Of a stretch of 64,000 bases of DNA, positions 20,937-32,060 are shown piece by piece (position 1 is the first letter of the stretch; each line of letters starts with the position of its first letter). Made by a program: the position numbers and the translations under genes. The DNA is from Hyaloscypha bicolor E. Taxonomy: Eukaryota; Ascomycota; Leotiomycetes; Helotiales; Hyaloscyphaceae. The DNA lies in the NCBI RefSeq assembly GCF_002865645.1, contig NW_020194554.1:806001-870000 (forward strand), written 5' to 3'. The notes under the pieces are model-generated. The model was not told where the DNA came from and ran no database searches. It saw only the letters and a list, made by a program, of their open reading frames with translations.

Positions 20937-23074
20937 TCACAGAGCGACCTCAGATCTTCCCGCTCTGGATTTGCCCAACTGCCGAGGTTTGCTTTCTGTC
21001 ATTCGAATAATCGCCGAGCTCCGCTCATCGAGCCAATTCAAAGCAGCACAATTCCCCGCTGTTGTGAAGAGTATCTTTAATGTCTTCTTTGGTTCTTGGT
21101 CTTCATCATCCCAAACATGTCGCTGGAGTAATCGCAGAAGGTTGCCTACCTCGCGTGACCCAACCGAAAGGTAGTCTAAATGATCAATTCCATCGATGAT
21201 AATAAGTAAAAGCGGAGGAGCAAGGTCTAAAAGGCCACTCAAGACCGCCAGACCCGCCTCCCAGGATTCCATCTGACTGTTAAGTTTCTCAAATTTTTCG
21301 GGACTGAAGTCAACGGGACTAACGAATTGCTCAGGGAGGAGACTGATTATTTGGCGTATGAGGGAGTAGAGCAAGTTGAAGATGGGGAGTTGCTCATCTG
21401 AAGGCCAATCGAGAAATAGGTGCAGTATTGGGATTGCGGCTTCATCCGCAGCATTGATGAGAGCCGCGGCGATGGACGAGAGGTTGGAAGGGTAGTGGCG
21501 GTCCAGAGGACCCAAGATCCAGAGTATTTGGGAGGTGATGGAAGTACTCCACTCCTTTATTGCATGCACGACTTGGTGTTCCGCAAAAATTTGACTCCCC
21601 TGGCAGACTTCAAGGGGGTCAAGCTGGAGATAGATGAACTCTTCAAGAGTGCGAGAATCCCTTTCCAATTGATCCTTTTGGTAAATTCCCATAGACTGAT
21701 CTATAATTACGTTAGATTATGCTACCTCAGAAACTTGAACCATTCTTACCAGACCGAATGTGTTTGGGGACGATTCTAGCTGTGCCCACACTTCCCGCCA
21801 AAGATGAATCATCGAGCCGTGTGGAAGTCCTCGTTTGACTCCACTGCACTAGCTCTTAGGTTAATCAATTTTGGGGCCCAAGAGCTCAGAAACTTACTAT
21901 ATTCACTGGGGATTCCCGTCCGGGTGGCATTAAACATCAAAGCCAACGGTGCGATTTGTTGGCCTTCAAGGACCAGAAGATCTGCCATGTGAGATCCAAT
22001 TTGACGTCTATAATCCAAGCTAAGAAGCATATCACACTTCTCTTCTATTTTCTGAAGACGAAGTTTCCAGTAATGAGCATCAGCCGAGACTTCATTGTGC
22101 TCGTTCGCCATCTTTTCGATCATTACACGCACATCTCGAGTTTCTGCGTGATTCGCGATCATTCCTTTTGTGCGTATTAACCTTCCTATTCGGCGAATTT
22201 CGTCGATTGAGTCAGAAAACACGTTGTAGAAGTTCTCATTGAAGCTGTGTAGCAGTCGGTTTCTCCTCTTGTCTTCATACCAGCCTAAGGCTTTTCGCAA
22301 AAAGCTGAAAATGGAAGCATAGAGGCTCCGGATAAGTCCCTGCATTTCTGTGGTACAGAACAGTTGGACTTGCAGTACGCAAAGCTCAACCACTTCTCCA
22401 ATATCAACAAGGTCTTTTGACAGAGCTTCAAGTATCTTTCTGTGATTTGCAGACGCCTGGATCCGTCAGTTTTCCGCTTGATTATGAAATGGAGAATGGA
22501 TACTAACACTGATCAGGGTCTTCAGAGCCCCGCAGAAGATCGATCCGTAAAGATTTTGGTCTGGAAGTGTACCTAGCATCTTCGAATGACCGTCCAAGGT
22601 CTCTAGAAATTTACTCAGGTATCGATGTGCTCGACCAGGACCCTTTTGCTGATCTCTTACACTTATGACAACACTCATTAGGTCCTTAATCGATACCATA
22701 CTGCTGGACGGTGCGAGCTTCGCTATGCCAGCATTTTTCTTGTCCAGGGGATCAGGCACAAAGTCTTTCCATGCCTGGTCCAACAAATTGCGTTCCACAA
22801 TGAGCTCAGTCTCGGCCGGAGTTCTGATCTGTCAGACTTAAGCAACCTTCGCCGTGCTTCAAGTAACATACCGCCCAGTTCCAGTATTCTCATAGAATTC
22901 CTTCCACTGCCTTTCTCCGAGGACCTGATTCACTCTCTGCCGTCGTTGGGCAAGTTCCTGGCCATAAAGAGCAGTTGCGATAACATCATCTTGGTGTTGA
23001 GCAGCTACATTTAGACTGAAACTACTGACTAAGGATGCTGCTTCCGCATTCTCGTCTTGTTGTTGAAGTTCCAT
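20937..23074 (-). CDS. DUF7708 / STAND-like NTPase protein
   Basis: The minus-strand model is 22872-23074, 22508-22823, 21898-22456, 21750-21838 and 20937-21695. It totals 1926 nt, phases agree at every junction, and the product has 641 residues. Residues about 95-190 look like the fungal DUF7708 region (WKDFVPD, then a helical segment ending ...CGALKTLISASANHRKIL). A helical linker follows. The C-terminal part (about 390-641) resembles a STAND/NACHT-type NTPase core: SQILWILGP at the P-loop position, a hydrophobic Walker B-like LLLIIIDGIDHL, and KILFTTAG. The P-loop has GPLDRHYPSN and lacks the usual GK[ST], so nucleotide binding is doubtful. No C-terminal repeats are encoded. Proteins of this build occur in fungal recognition and NLR-like repertoires; the exact role is unknown. 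It is divergently paired with the AAA ATPase at 23435. Confidence 0.82.
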
Positions 23075-23434
23075 CGTGATTATTTGGCGTGAAAGACATA
23101 AATATGGACGGATTCCTTTTGGTTTATGATCACGGATCGGGATCGGAGCTGAGCTGAAGCGTACGTCTGCCTAATCCAACAAACGTTTGAGGATATTAGT
23201 GGTTGACGTACCGAAGTGTGCGTGAGTTGTTTCTGCATTTTACGCCCGCCTTGCAGGTGATAAGCCAATGAGACCCGTCCCTCTGGTTTCAGCCTCAAGC
23301 CTCCGCGGCCCTGGTTCTCATCGTAAATAGCGGCGACCTTTTCCGGGCAAATCTGCGACAAGGCTGGGAACATAACACAACCTTCTCTTTTCAAATCTAC
23401 CACAGGGCGGAAACAGAACACTTTTTCTTCGACG
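23075..23434. promoter_or_regulatory. Shared divergent promoter region
   Basis: About 360 bp separate the start codons of the minus-strand STAND-like gene and the plus-strand AAA ATPase gene. The two promoters must overlap or adjoin here. I cannot point to specific factor sites. The region could also include 5' leader sequence of either gene. Confidence 0.5.
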
Positions 23435-26001
23435 ATGGCGACCCTACAATCTCCTGTAGACAGAGATTTCCATGGGCAAGTGATTGGTGAACCTGCAAGT
23501 ATACAATCTACAAGAAATGAGTGCTTTCTGATTCCAATATAGCCACCGCCTGACAACACGGAGGCGGCTAAACAGTGCGGTGACGATGTAGCCCAGTCTC
23601 AAGAATCTGGCCATATTCAAGAGACTGAGAGCCCAAATACACCTACGAAGATACTCTATCGATTTCTTGTCAGAGACGATAAAGGCGATATAATCGAAAA
23701 GCAAGAAAGCGCGGACCCCATCATTGTCAAGGTTGATGACAAAGCTACAAACCTGACCGATCAAACAGTGCTTGAAGTTCTCACTACCCAGGATGTCACC
23801 ACGACCCTTGGTCGCATAGACCGCAGAGATCCACCATATACTGTCCTCAAAATCCACTCTCTACACCTTATCAATGCCTTAAGACAAGTGATAAGGTACT
23901 ATCCCGGTCTGAATTTTTCTGGTGTGCCGGTCACAATTCCTGAACCCTTTAAGCCATTAGTTCACTACATGAAAGAGCTTGAAGACTATACGACGAATCA
24001 CCCCCAGGGCCATGATGAGGATTTCATTTTCATCACAAACTCTCATATCGATGTTCTGCTTGGATTTCTGGACCAGAGGCTTGGACAAGAACTGCGTCTG
24101 GAACGCGAACGTCATCTGCAACAACCGCCTGTTGCAACGTATGAATTTCTCTGGCTCCTTTTTCGGCCAGGGGATGAAATATTTGTTCGGGTTCCCAAAA
24201 AAGAAGGAGAAGAAGAAGATAGTGCGGAGCGTTACCCCTACAGACTTTTCAAAATGCAACAATCGCCCAAGGTTTCCAATTTCCTGATCTGGCGCATTGA
24301 TACGTTGTCCTTTCAATTAGCACCACACGAAGAACTTCAATCTGTACAGTCCTTCGAAGGTGAAAAGGAAATATCATTCTTGAGAATATGTCCACGAGCC
24401 TTCTTGCCAAATTATTCCCAGGCAAGGGAAAAATTCATTGCCAGAGGGATGAAGTTCGTGAGCCTTTTCGACCCTTCATATATGGAACATGCGGGAAGCA
24501 TACTTCCAAATTTCTTCGGAACTGCTTCTATTGAAGTGTGCCTTTCGATCTCTGTAGGATCGGCGCTTCGCTAACGCTTATAGATTAACGGCAAAATCAT
24601 GGTAGATCCAAATTCTTGGCTAGATCATAGCGGCAGGAGAGAATTATACATGAGCTCGAGAAATTCTGCCCTCAGAACATTTTCAGTGACACCTGACTTC
24701 TACAAATACCTGGGTTACGGGTGCGAATGCGCTCTTTGCGACCAGATCTTAGATAAATCGGAGCCCGTCCTCCCGATAAGGGACTTTCGGTACGCTGGTG
24801 GAGATGGTTCGAACGAAATATTGAACGATGACTTCTACCTCCTCTGTTCTCCGGTAATTCGCGGATATGCTTTGAATGAGAGGAAATGGGGTACACACGA
24901 TATCAATAGTCCCCTCCTCACTTTCAGCAGTCACTGATTGTCACAGTTGATTTGCATATCGATCAAGTATCTGAGCCCAAAATCGATCCTGATCCATTCT
25001 CAAACCTCGTCCTCGAGGATGAAATCAAGGATACAATCGAGGCTCTCGTTTGTAACTACGCTCAGAGAGACTCGAAAGTAGAGTCATGGAGCAAAGACTT
25101 TGTGAGAGATAAAGGAGAAGGGCGGATCTTCTTACTGCATGGCTCTCCAGGTGTTGGAAAGACGTGGGTCTGACTTCAATCTCTTCATCTTCTTTGCGCT
25201 AACTAAATTTAGGTGCACTGCTGGTAAGACTCTTGAGACCAATTTGATTGAGTTAACTTTCGTAGAATGTGTGGCGGACCTCATCAAACGGCCGCTCCTG
25301 CCACTCACATGCGGGGATATGGGAGTAACAGCGAGTGAGGTTGAAAAGAATTTCAACCTCTTCTTTGAATTGGGGGAACGTTGGGGAGCAGTGGTTTTAA
25401 TGGACGAAGCAGATATCTACCTCGAGCAGAGGACTTCAGAGAACCTCGAACGAAATAGTCTTGTATCTGGTATATACTCCAACATCTATATCACGGCGGT
25501 GGCTAACTAGAAATCAAAGTGTTTCTTCGGTCCCTCGAGTACTTCCGAGGCATACTTTTTCTCACCACCAACCGTGTCGGGTCCTTCGATGACGCCTTCA
25601 TTTCCCGAATCCACGTTGCGCTTCACTACAAGAAGCTCAACGACGATTATAGAGCCAAGATATGGGAAAAGAATTTCAATCGACTGAGCAAAGATTCCAT
25701 ATCAATTGCTCCGGGTGCGATTATCTATGTCACAACAGACCCCGATGTCCGAGCTGTTGAATGGAATGGCAGAGAGATTCGCAACGCGTTCCAAACCGCA
25801 GTTGCGCTGGCCCAATATCAGGCTCGGAAGGAGGGGAAGGTGCAGGTCGTGCTCCAGGCGGATCACTTGAAAAGGGTGGTGAAAATGTCGAAGCTCTTCA
25901 AGGACTACATTAATTCTACACACAAGAATCAGGACGAGGCGAAGAGGGCCTTTATCGAAGAGCGGAGGAACGATGCGTTTGATTCATTGCAACTCAACTG
26001 A
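23435..26001 (+). CDS. DUF7025-type AAA+ ATPase
   Basis: A fungal AAA+ ATPase of about 744 residues. Exons are 23435-about 23455, 23543-24535, 24584-24890, 24947-25163, 25213-25223, 25266-25469 and 25520-26001; all phases agree. The first exon (MATLQSP) is the least certain part. The N-terminal half carries the DUF7025-type region (YEFLWLLFRPGD...). The AAA core shows Walker A GSPGVGKT (about 511), CGDMG, Walker B VVLMDEAD (about 559), then LEYFRGILFLTTNRV with the sensor Asn and FISRIHVALHY. Family members are uncharacterised fungal ATPases related to the AAA group of remodelling enzymes; the substrate is unknown. The 11-nt exon lies between 49-nt and 42-nt introns; the 42-nt intron is open, so its retention would add 14 residues right after Walker A. 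No inactivating lesion was seen. Confidence 0.87.
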
Positions 26002-26262
26002 GGAGGAATGAACTATGTTTACGGTCATGATTTTTCTTCTATAGTCAATTAACGTGTTTACTCAAGCGCGGCATCCGAACCCCCAAACTTTTTAAAAAGT
26101 GTTGCGATCGCTGCTGGCCTTTAGACAAGTTTGTCTTTACTTCTCTTCGTGTACTAATAGAAGAATTTCTGAATATTGTCGAGGTCACCTACGGTATTAG
26201 ATTTAACTTTTGCGAATGGAGAACGACAAACTGGTCCCCACTCAACCCGGTAATGACGTGAC
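26002..26262. other. 3' flank of the AAA ATPase gene
   Basis: No coding frame. It presumably includes the 3' untranslated region; no clear polyadenylation signal stands out. Confidence 0.35.
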
Positions 26263-26426
26263 GTACGAAAGGGGGTCTCAGGAAGTCAAGAGCCACCCTT
26301 GCAAGGCGGTGAGCCGCTCAGGCCAACCAAAAATATAGGATATTGGCCATTGCCCCATAATTTCCCTCGAATAGCGATGGCAAAACTAGGGGGTGGTTCT
26401 TGACTTCTTGAGACCCCCTTTCGTAC
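26263..26426. repeat. Inverted-repeat element with 36-bp arms
   Basis: Arms 26263-26298 and 26391-26426 are inverse complements over 36 bp with two mismatches (ends GTACGAAAGGGGG and CCCCCTTTCGTAC). Both mismatches are C-to-T type changes in the right arm, as RIP would give. The loop is 92 bp. This is probably a small MITE; no certain target duplication was found. Confidence 0.75.
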
Positions 26427-27292
26427 CTAAACTTGCGAACCTTTAAAAGACTCCGATTGTAATGGTGGGCTGCTGGTTTAATCCTATACTTGGACAACAG
26501 AAGAAACATATTTGAGACTTGATCACATGGGTAAAGGGGGCACGCCGGCAACACCTACCAACCCCTGTGCGGATAGCCAAGGCATAGCCTGTTCTATCCC
26601 GCTAACCCCTCGTAAGGGCCTCGCTTAACGAGCTGTGCGAGAACATTTTTTTCTCTCAACGTCCTCGCCTTATAGAAAAGTAACCTCGTAACTCTTTAAT
26701 ACGATAAGGACTCGAATTAAGTTATTCTATAAATGCATCTATTTTATAAGCGTATATTTACGGGCTCGCTTTAATCATTTAAGACCTAAAAGTTAAGAGA
26801 TAGGCTCTTAATTTAGTCTAGAAGCCTAAGCTTTAACGTGCATATGTATATATTTAGAAGTCGCGACCGCCCTCCCTTGTGCTTTTAAACCCACGTGCGT
26901 GGGGGATACACGGGCTGCGAGAGGCCATAGCTTCAGGTATCGATACCCAGAGCTCTCTGCGTTTCAGTGGGTCATGGCAGAATGCCCTAAGCGAGGCCCA
27001 CAGTGGGTCAGAATAGGCTTTGCCTAGGCTGTCCGTGTAGACGTCCCTCTTTTTTTTTTTGCAGTGCAGGCTGCCAGTCATTATCTCTAATTAACATCTC
27101 TGCCAGAGTTGTATTAACACGATTTAGGATTGTGAACGGTGTCTATCAGGATGCGCCACGCCTGGCACGCACTGTTTCGCCCAATGTTGGATGGGAGAGG
27201 CTTTGAGGGTGAAGCATGCACGTGCGGAGTTGCGCTGGCACAAGTTTATCTTTACGGCTTTCCATAAACAGGGCTCCGCAACGCCGACATTA
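26427..27292. other. Intergenic, locally AT-rich
   Basis: Nothing recognisable. An AT-rich patch at about 26640-26850 resembles old RIP-affected repeat debris. Confidence 0.35.
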
Positions 27293-27554
27293 CGAGCCTG
27301 ATCGCATAAGTCTGTGCTTTTAGCGATGTTTCCAGGCCTCGCGAAATCAAAGTCGATGACTTTACCTTGTATTTATTTAAGAACTACTAACCCTATTTTC
27401 TTTAAACTCGAGCGCATAAGATAAAAGAAGTTAAATCGGGTTTAGAAACCTTATCCTAAGCAATTATGAAAAAAGTTGGAATTGTCAAAGTTCTCTTCAG
27501 TGAACAATCGTTAGCGAAATGCCCTAAAAGCACAGACTTATGCGATCAGGCTCG
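27293..27554. mobile_element. PIF/Harbinger-like MITE (262 bp)
   Basis: Perfect terminal inverted repeats of about 30 bp start CGAGCCTGATCGCATAAG and close with its inverse. They are flanked by the trinucleotide TTA on both sides (27290-27292 and 27555-27557). A TTA/TWA duplication fits the PIF/Harbinger superfamily. There is no coding capacity. It ends 116 bp before the NLR start codon, so it lies in that gene's promoter or leader. Confidence 0.82.
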
Positions 27555-28582
27555 TTACGAGAGCCAGTGCCTCCAGGCATAAAATGCCAACTCACAACCT
27601 TCACGATCACAGGCTCTCCTCACAGAACTCATTTCGCACTATCTCGACCCAAGCCAGCCTAAGCTTCGCCATGGCATCCAATACTTCAAAGAAGAAGGGG
27701 TCAAAGAAGGGCTTCCGCATGAAGGATCTTTTTCGATCTTCGGAGACATCGAGGGATCGCGCGACTATACCTAGTTATTCAACCAGTCCGGGCCCCATCG
27801 CTCCACCTTGTGATTCCAGCGCGAACAACCCTGCACGGGCTGGTCCTAACGACCATCTACCTCCAAATGCGTCTGAACGACAGAAGTTGGGCCTTATGCT
27901 CTTGACGCCGGTTTTGCCCTCTGCCCAAATTGATGAACGGTCCCCAGACATTGTCGCAATACACGGAATATGCGGAGATCCACTGAAAACATGGACGCAC
28001 GAAAGCGGGGCTCTTTGGTTACGCGACTTCCTCCCAAAGGACATCAATGGCGTCCGGGTGTTTTCGTTTGGTTATGATGCCGAAGTGGCCCTCACAAAGT
28101 CTCTAGCGACGATTGATACTTTTGCACGGTCACTACTGAACAACATAAAATTGGAAAGAGACGGAAAGGTTTGTGCTGTTATTTATTTACCGTCTCAATT
28201 TGTTTACCAAATATATTCTCATCTTAAGATTTATAAGCCTCTCAGTTGTAGGATTCCAGCCGCAAACTTTAACCCCCCCTCTCCCTAACTAATAGTTGGA
28301 AATAACTGACGTGTTTGAAATAGCAACAATCTCGACCTTTGATATTCATATGCCATAGTATGGGGGGTATCGTGCTTAAGAAGGTATTACTAGCCTATAT
28401 GATTATATAGAAGGCTACTCACTTAATTCTATAGGCTCTTACCATTGCCCGGCTCGAGGACGAAGATGAATTTCCTTTCCTCCGAACTTCGATTAGGGGA
28501 ATATTTTTCTTGGGCACACCTCATCGCGGTGCTGACGCAATTAGATGGCCGCAGTTATTGGCAAACATTTCTGCCGTTGGCC

Positions 28583-29331
28583 CAGTGTGGGCAAAAACTA
28601 CTCAAGCTACTCAAGCTACTCTAGAGTAGTCTTGAGTAGAGTAGAGTAGAGTTTGAGTAGCGTAATATAGTACTTGAGTAGAGTAGAGTAGAGTACTACT
28701 CTAGAGTAACTCAAGAGTAGTCACGTGAATATAGTAAATCAGTATTTATTTAATTATTAATAAATAAATAAGATACCCATTAAGTAGCAGTATATAATTT
28801 AAACTAGAGCTTATATAAGGCTATTTAAATACTACTTTTTTTCTATAAAAAACAGATTTCCCTTCTCGGAATCTTTCTTTTCCTTCTTTTTTCCTTCTTT
28901 TTTTACTTCTTCTAATTCGTCTTTAAATAACCCCCAGCTTTTTAAGCAAGATATTATCTTAATAGTACTCTTATTAAGTCTATTATGTAATTTAGATATA
29001 ATAAGAGTACCTTGAGAGAAGAGTTTGCCCTTAATAGCCGAGGAAGCCTAAGAATATATGATGGTTCTACCTTGCTTACCAAGCCTTGCCACTACTTGAT
29101 TGGGCAGTGTAGTGGCGCTAGATTCGGGCCACCCCGGAGCCTTACCCAATTAGGCTAGCGTGTCACGTGTAACGTCACGTGTAACGTCACGTGCGTACTA
29201 CTCAACTACTCTAAAATATTCTAGAGTAGTTGAGTAGAGTATTGAGTAGAGTATGAGTAGTGAGAAATTTATTTGAGTAGAATATGAGTAGGGCCCACTA
29301 CTCTACTCTACTCTACTCATTTCCCACACTG
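28583..29331 (-). mobile_element. hAT-type MITE, copy 2 (749 bp)
   Basis: Same element as 5279-6030, inverted relative to the window. The ends are CAGTGTGGG and CCCACACTG, and the 8-bp duplication CGTTGGCC is perfect on both sides (28575-28582 and 29332-29339). GAGTA-rich subterminal arrays and the CACGTGAC units are retained. No transposase is encoded. The compared differences from copy 1 are transitions (such as GAGTCTAGC versus GAATCTAGC), suggesting light RIP or recent divergence. Confidence 0.93.
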
Positions 29332-31662
29332 CGTTGGCCTCTGTGTAAGTTCTGGTCTTACAGGTTCTACCCGGAAGGATCTACTACAGAACCTAGAGCG
29401 AAACTCCGAGACCCTAAAGACAATCTCAACGGAGTTTCGAAATCAAGCGAAAGATATCAAGATTTTCTCGTGTATCGAGCAAAACACCACAACCCCTCTT
29501 TCAAAACTGGTAACCTTCCTTGATTGCCTAGCAAGAAAATTTCTTCTCTAACCCTAACCAGATTGTCGATAGGCACACAGGAATATTGGATTTCCCTGGG
29601 GAGATTATTATACCTATGGACGGTTGTGATCACCGCACTATGTGTCGCTTCTCAAATGAGGACGACCGCAATTACCTTGCTCTCAAAAGCCGAATCAAAG
29701 GGTTGCTTGGTGAGTATGCTCCTACCTGAGGGTAGATTCGAGTTACCCGCGTGGATTTCGTGTTTGGTTAGCATGTAAATAGCCAAAACTAATAAATATC
29801 TATATGTTGTTAGACGCTTCAGAGCGAGCCAAACATAGCCAGAGTACCGGCACTCTAGCTGTCTGTGGAGTAAGCCCCGAATGGAAAGGTAAGATAATGC
29901 CCTATGAAGAACAGCAATCAAGTTCTGAGCTAAAACTCTCTAGGTTCTCATCAAGAAATGAAGACAACAGACCAAGCGGGTAAAGTTATCAAAGGGACCA
30001 CCGTACCAAGCTAGAAGTGCTAACTATGGCGCATAGATTGCTTGAAGTACCTATACTTTAAAGAGATGGAAGCACGTCAACATGAAATAGTCCTTGCAAC
30101 GGAGACAACATGTGAATGGTTACTGCAACATAGCAAATTCAGACAATGGACTCTCCAGAATAGGGGATTGCTCTGGATCAAGGGCAATCCAGGGACCGGA
30201 AAATCGACAATAATGAAGTATGTCCTCCAAAAAATGAGCCATAACAAGCCTGCAGTCCAAAGCAAGCTAGTTATACTCTCATTCTTTTTCCATGGCCGAG
30301 GCTCCACACTCCAACATACCCCCCTTGGCTTCTATCGGTCGATTCTCCATCAGATTTTGGCCCACGTTCCCAGTGAATTGTCAGATCTCGTCACCGATTT
30401 TAGGAAAAATTGCGAAGTGAAAGGGAAACCGGGCGAGAAATGGGACTGGCACGAAGTAGAATTACGAGCTTTCCTCCGGTCGTCAATTCCCAAAATCTTG
30501 GAATATTACTCGATCCGAATCTTTGTGGATGCGCTTGACGAAAGTGGCGAAACCGCGGCGGTTGAACTGGTGAAAGAATTTCAAAATCTTATACAGCGGT
30601 ACCCAAATACGTCTGGTTCAGTCTTCAGCATATGTTTTAGCTGTCGTCGCTATCCTATTATCAATTTCAAAGGGGGACTAGAGATCTGCGTCGACCATGA
30701 AAATTCCGAGGACATCAGGACGTATATCCAAAGCCAACTACAAGACGAAAAGCACCAGATAGTGGAAACTATCATACAGCGAGCCTCGAATAGCTTTCAA
30801 TGGGCCCGTCTCGTTGTTGATCGCGTCGAACATATGAGGAGAAACGGCAAGAAAGAGAAGATGATCAAGGAAGAAATTCTGCGCATTCCTCCGGACCTCA
30901 ACAATTTCTACCGAGAAATCTTGGAAAGCATAAGCAAAGAAGACATACCTGAAGTGCTAAACCTTATCCAGTGGATCCTCTTCGCTATACGACCCCTCTC
31001 CTTGGATGAATTACGCTTCGCCACCGCTATCGACCCCGACCCTCATTTATCATACACTTCTCTACGACAATGTGAAGATGAAGGAATCCTGGCAGAAAAC
31101 AATGACGAAATGGAGAAAAGGGTGAAGTCTATATCGCGCGGCTTAGCAGAAATCCAACTGCACGACGATATCCCAGTGGTTCAGTTCATCCACCAGTCAG
31201 TCAACGACTTTCTGTTCGACGACGGTCTCCAAATACTTTTTAGAGAGCGCTGGGAATCGCTAGATTTAGCCATAGGTTTAGCACATAACAGCCTGTCCCG
31301 GTCTTGTATCCGCTACATTGATATGGAAGAGATAGCTTGGCAGAAGAGTATAGACTGGAACGAAGCAGCCGAATCCGAGCTTGCTTTTCTAGAATATGCC
31401 ACAACGTCATGGCTGCCACATGCAGAACAAGCATATGCGAAGAGGATCCCCCAAGTCGATTTATTGAATTACTTTTATTGGCCTTCGGAAGATCTTCTAG
31501 GACAATGGGTTGATATATACAATACCCTCGATGAATACTCTCCTGTCTGTCCATGTCAGAAAACGACTCTTCTACATATTGCCGCTAGATACGGAATAGT
31601 CGATCTCCTGTCGGCTGCTTTAGGGACTTTGAACGGAATAGACATTAAACCCGACCCAATGG

Positions 31663-32030
31663 ACAACGACGGTCGGACGCCGCTCTCGTGGGCTGCTCAG
31701 GAGGGGCATATAGCCGTTATTAAGCTACTACTCGCAACTGGTAAGGGCGAGGCCGACTCGAAGGATATAGATGGTCAGACACCGCTCTCGTGGGCTGCTA
31801 TAAAGGGAGACACGGCTATTGTCGAGCTACTACTTGCGACTGGCAAGGTCGAGGCTGACTCAAAGGATAAATGGAAGCGGACACCGCTCTCGTGGGCTGC
31901 TGAGAAGGGATATACGGCTATTGTCGAGCTACTACTTGCAACTGGCAAGGTCGAGGCCGACTTGAAGGGTAAACATGGCCAGACACCGCTCTCGTACGCT
32001 ACTAAAAGGGGGCACACTGCCGTTATTGAG
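31663..32030 (+). repeat. Near-identical ankyrin repeats within the NLR
   Basis: Four ankyrin units with a 34-residue (102-bp) period form the NLR C-terminus. Three share the block TPLSWAA and then LLLATGK followed by EAD, with nearly the same codons. The last is truncated and ends in CKYILTL. High similarity between units at the DNA level indicates recent unit exchange or expansion. Confidence 0.85.
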
Positions 32031-32060
32031 CTACTATGCAAGTATATTTTAACTCTTTAA

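Larger units (their letters stand above)
27671..32060 (+). pseudogene. Fungal NLR: alpha/beta hydrolase-NACHT-ankyrin, interrupted by a hAT MITE
   Basis: A NOD-like receptor gene. Exons are 27671-28168, 28324-28383, 28435-28582 plus 29340-29509 (one exon split by the element at 28583-29331), 29562-29709, 29814-29888, 29944-29979 and 30037-32060. Setting the element and one duplication aside gives 3159 nt (1052 residues), in frame throughout. A basic N-terminus precedes a SesB/lipase-like alpha/beta hydrolase with DIVAIHGICGDP, nucleophile motif CHSMGG (about 175), FFLGTPHRG and the late CDH histidine region. The NACHT ATPase begins with DCLKYLYF.EMEARQ; Walker A is GNPGTGKST (about 429) and the Walker B-like motif IFVDALDE lies near 538. 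Four C-terminal ankyrin repeats follow. Such proteins mediate non-self recognition and cell death in fungi. The insertion truncates the hydrolase shortly after TPHRG. ATG 27671 (GCCATGG context) was preferred to ATG 27584. Confidence 0.9.

Noticed and set aside
23080..23559. Minus-strand 159-codon frame
   Set aside because: Runs through the shared promoter and the first exon of the AAA gene; it has no domain, and the plus-strand model explains the region better.
28583..29331. MITE as a normal spliced intron
   Set aside because: The 3' end lacks an AG, and the AG after the duplication (TTACAG) does not restore the frame with any GT at the 5' end.
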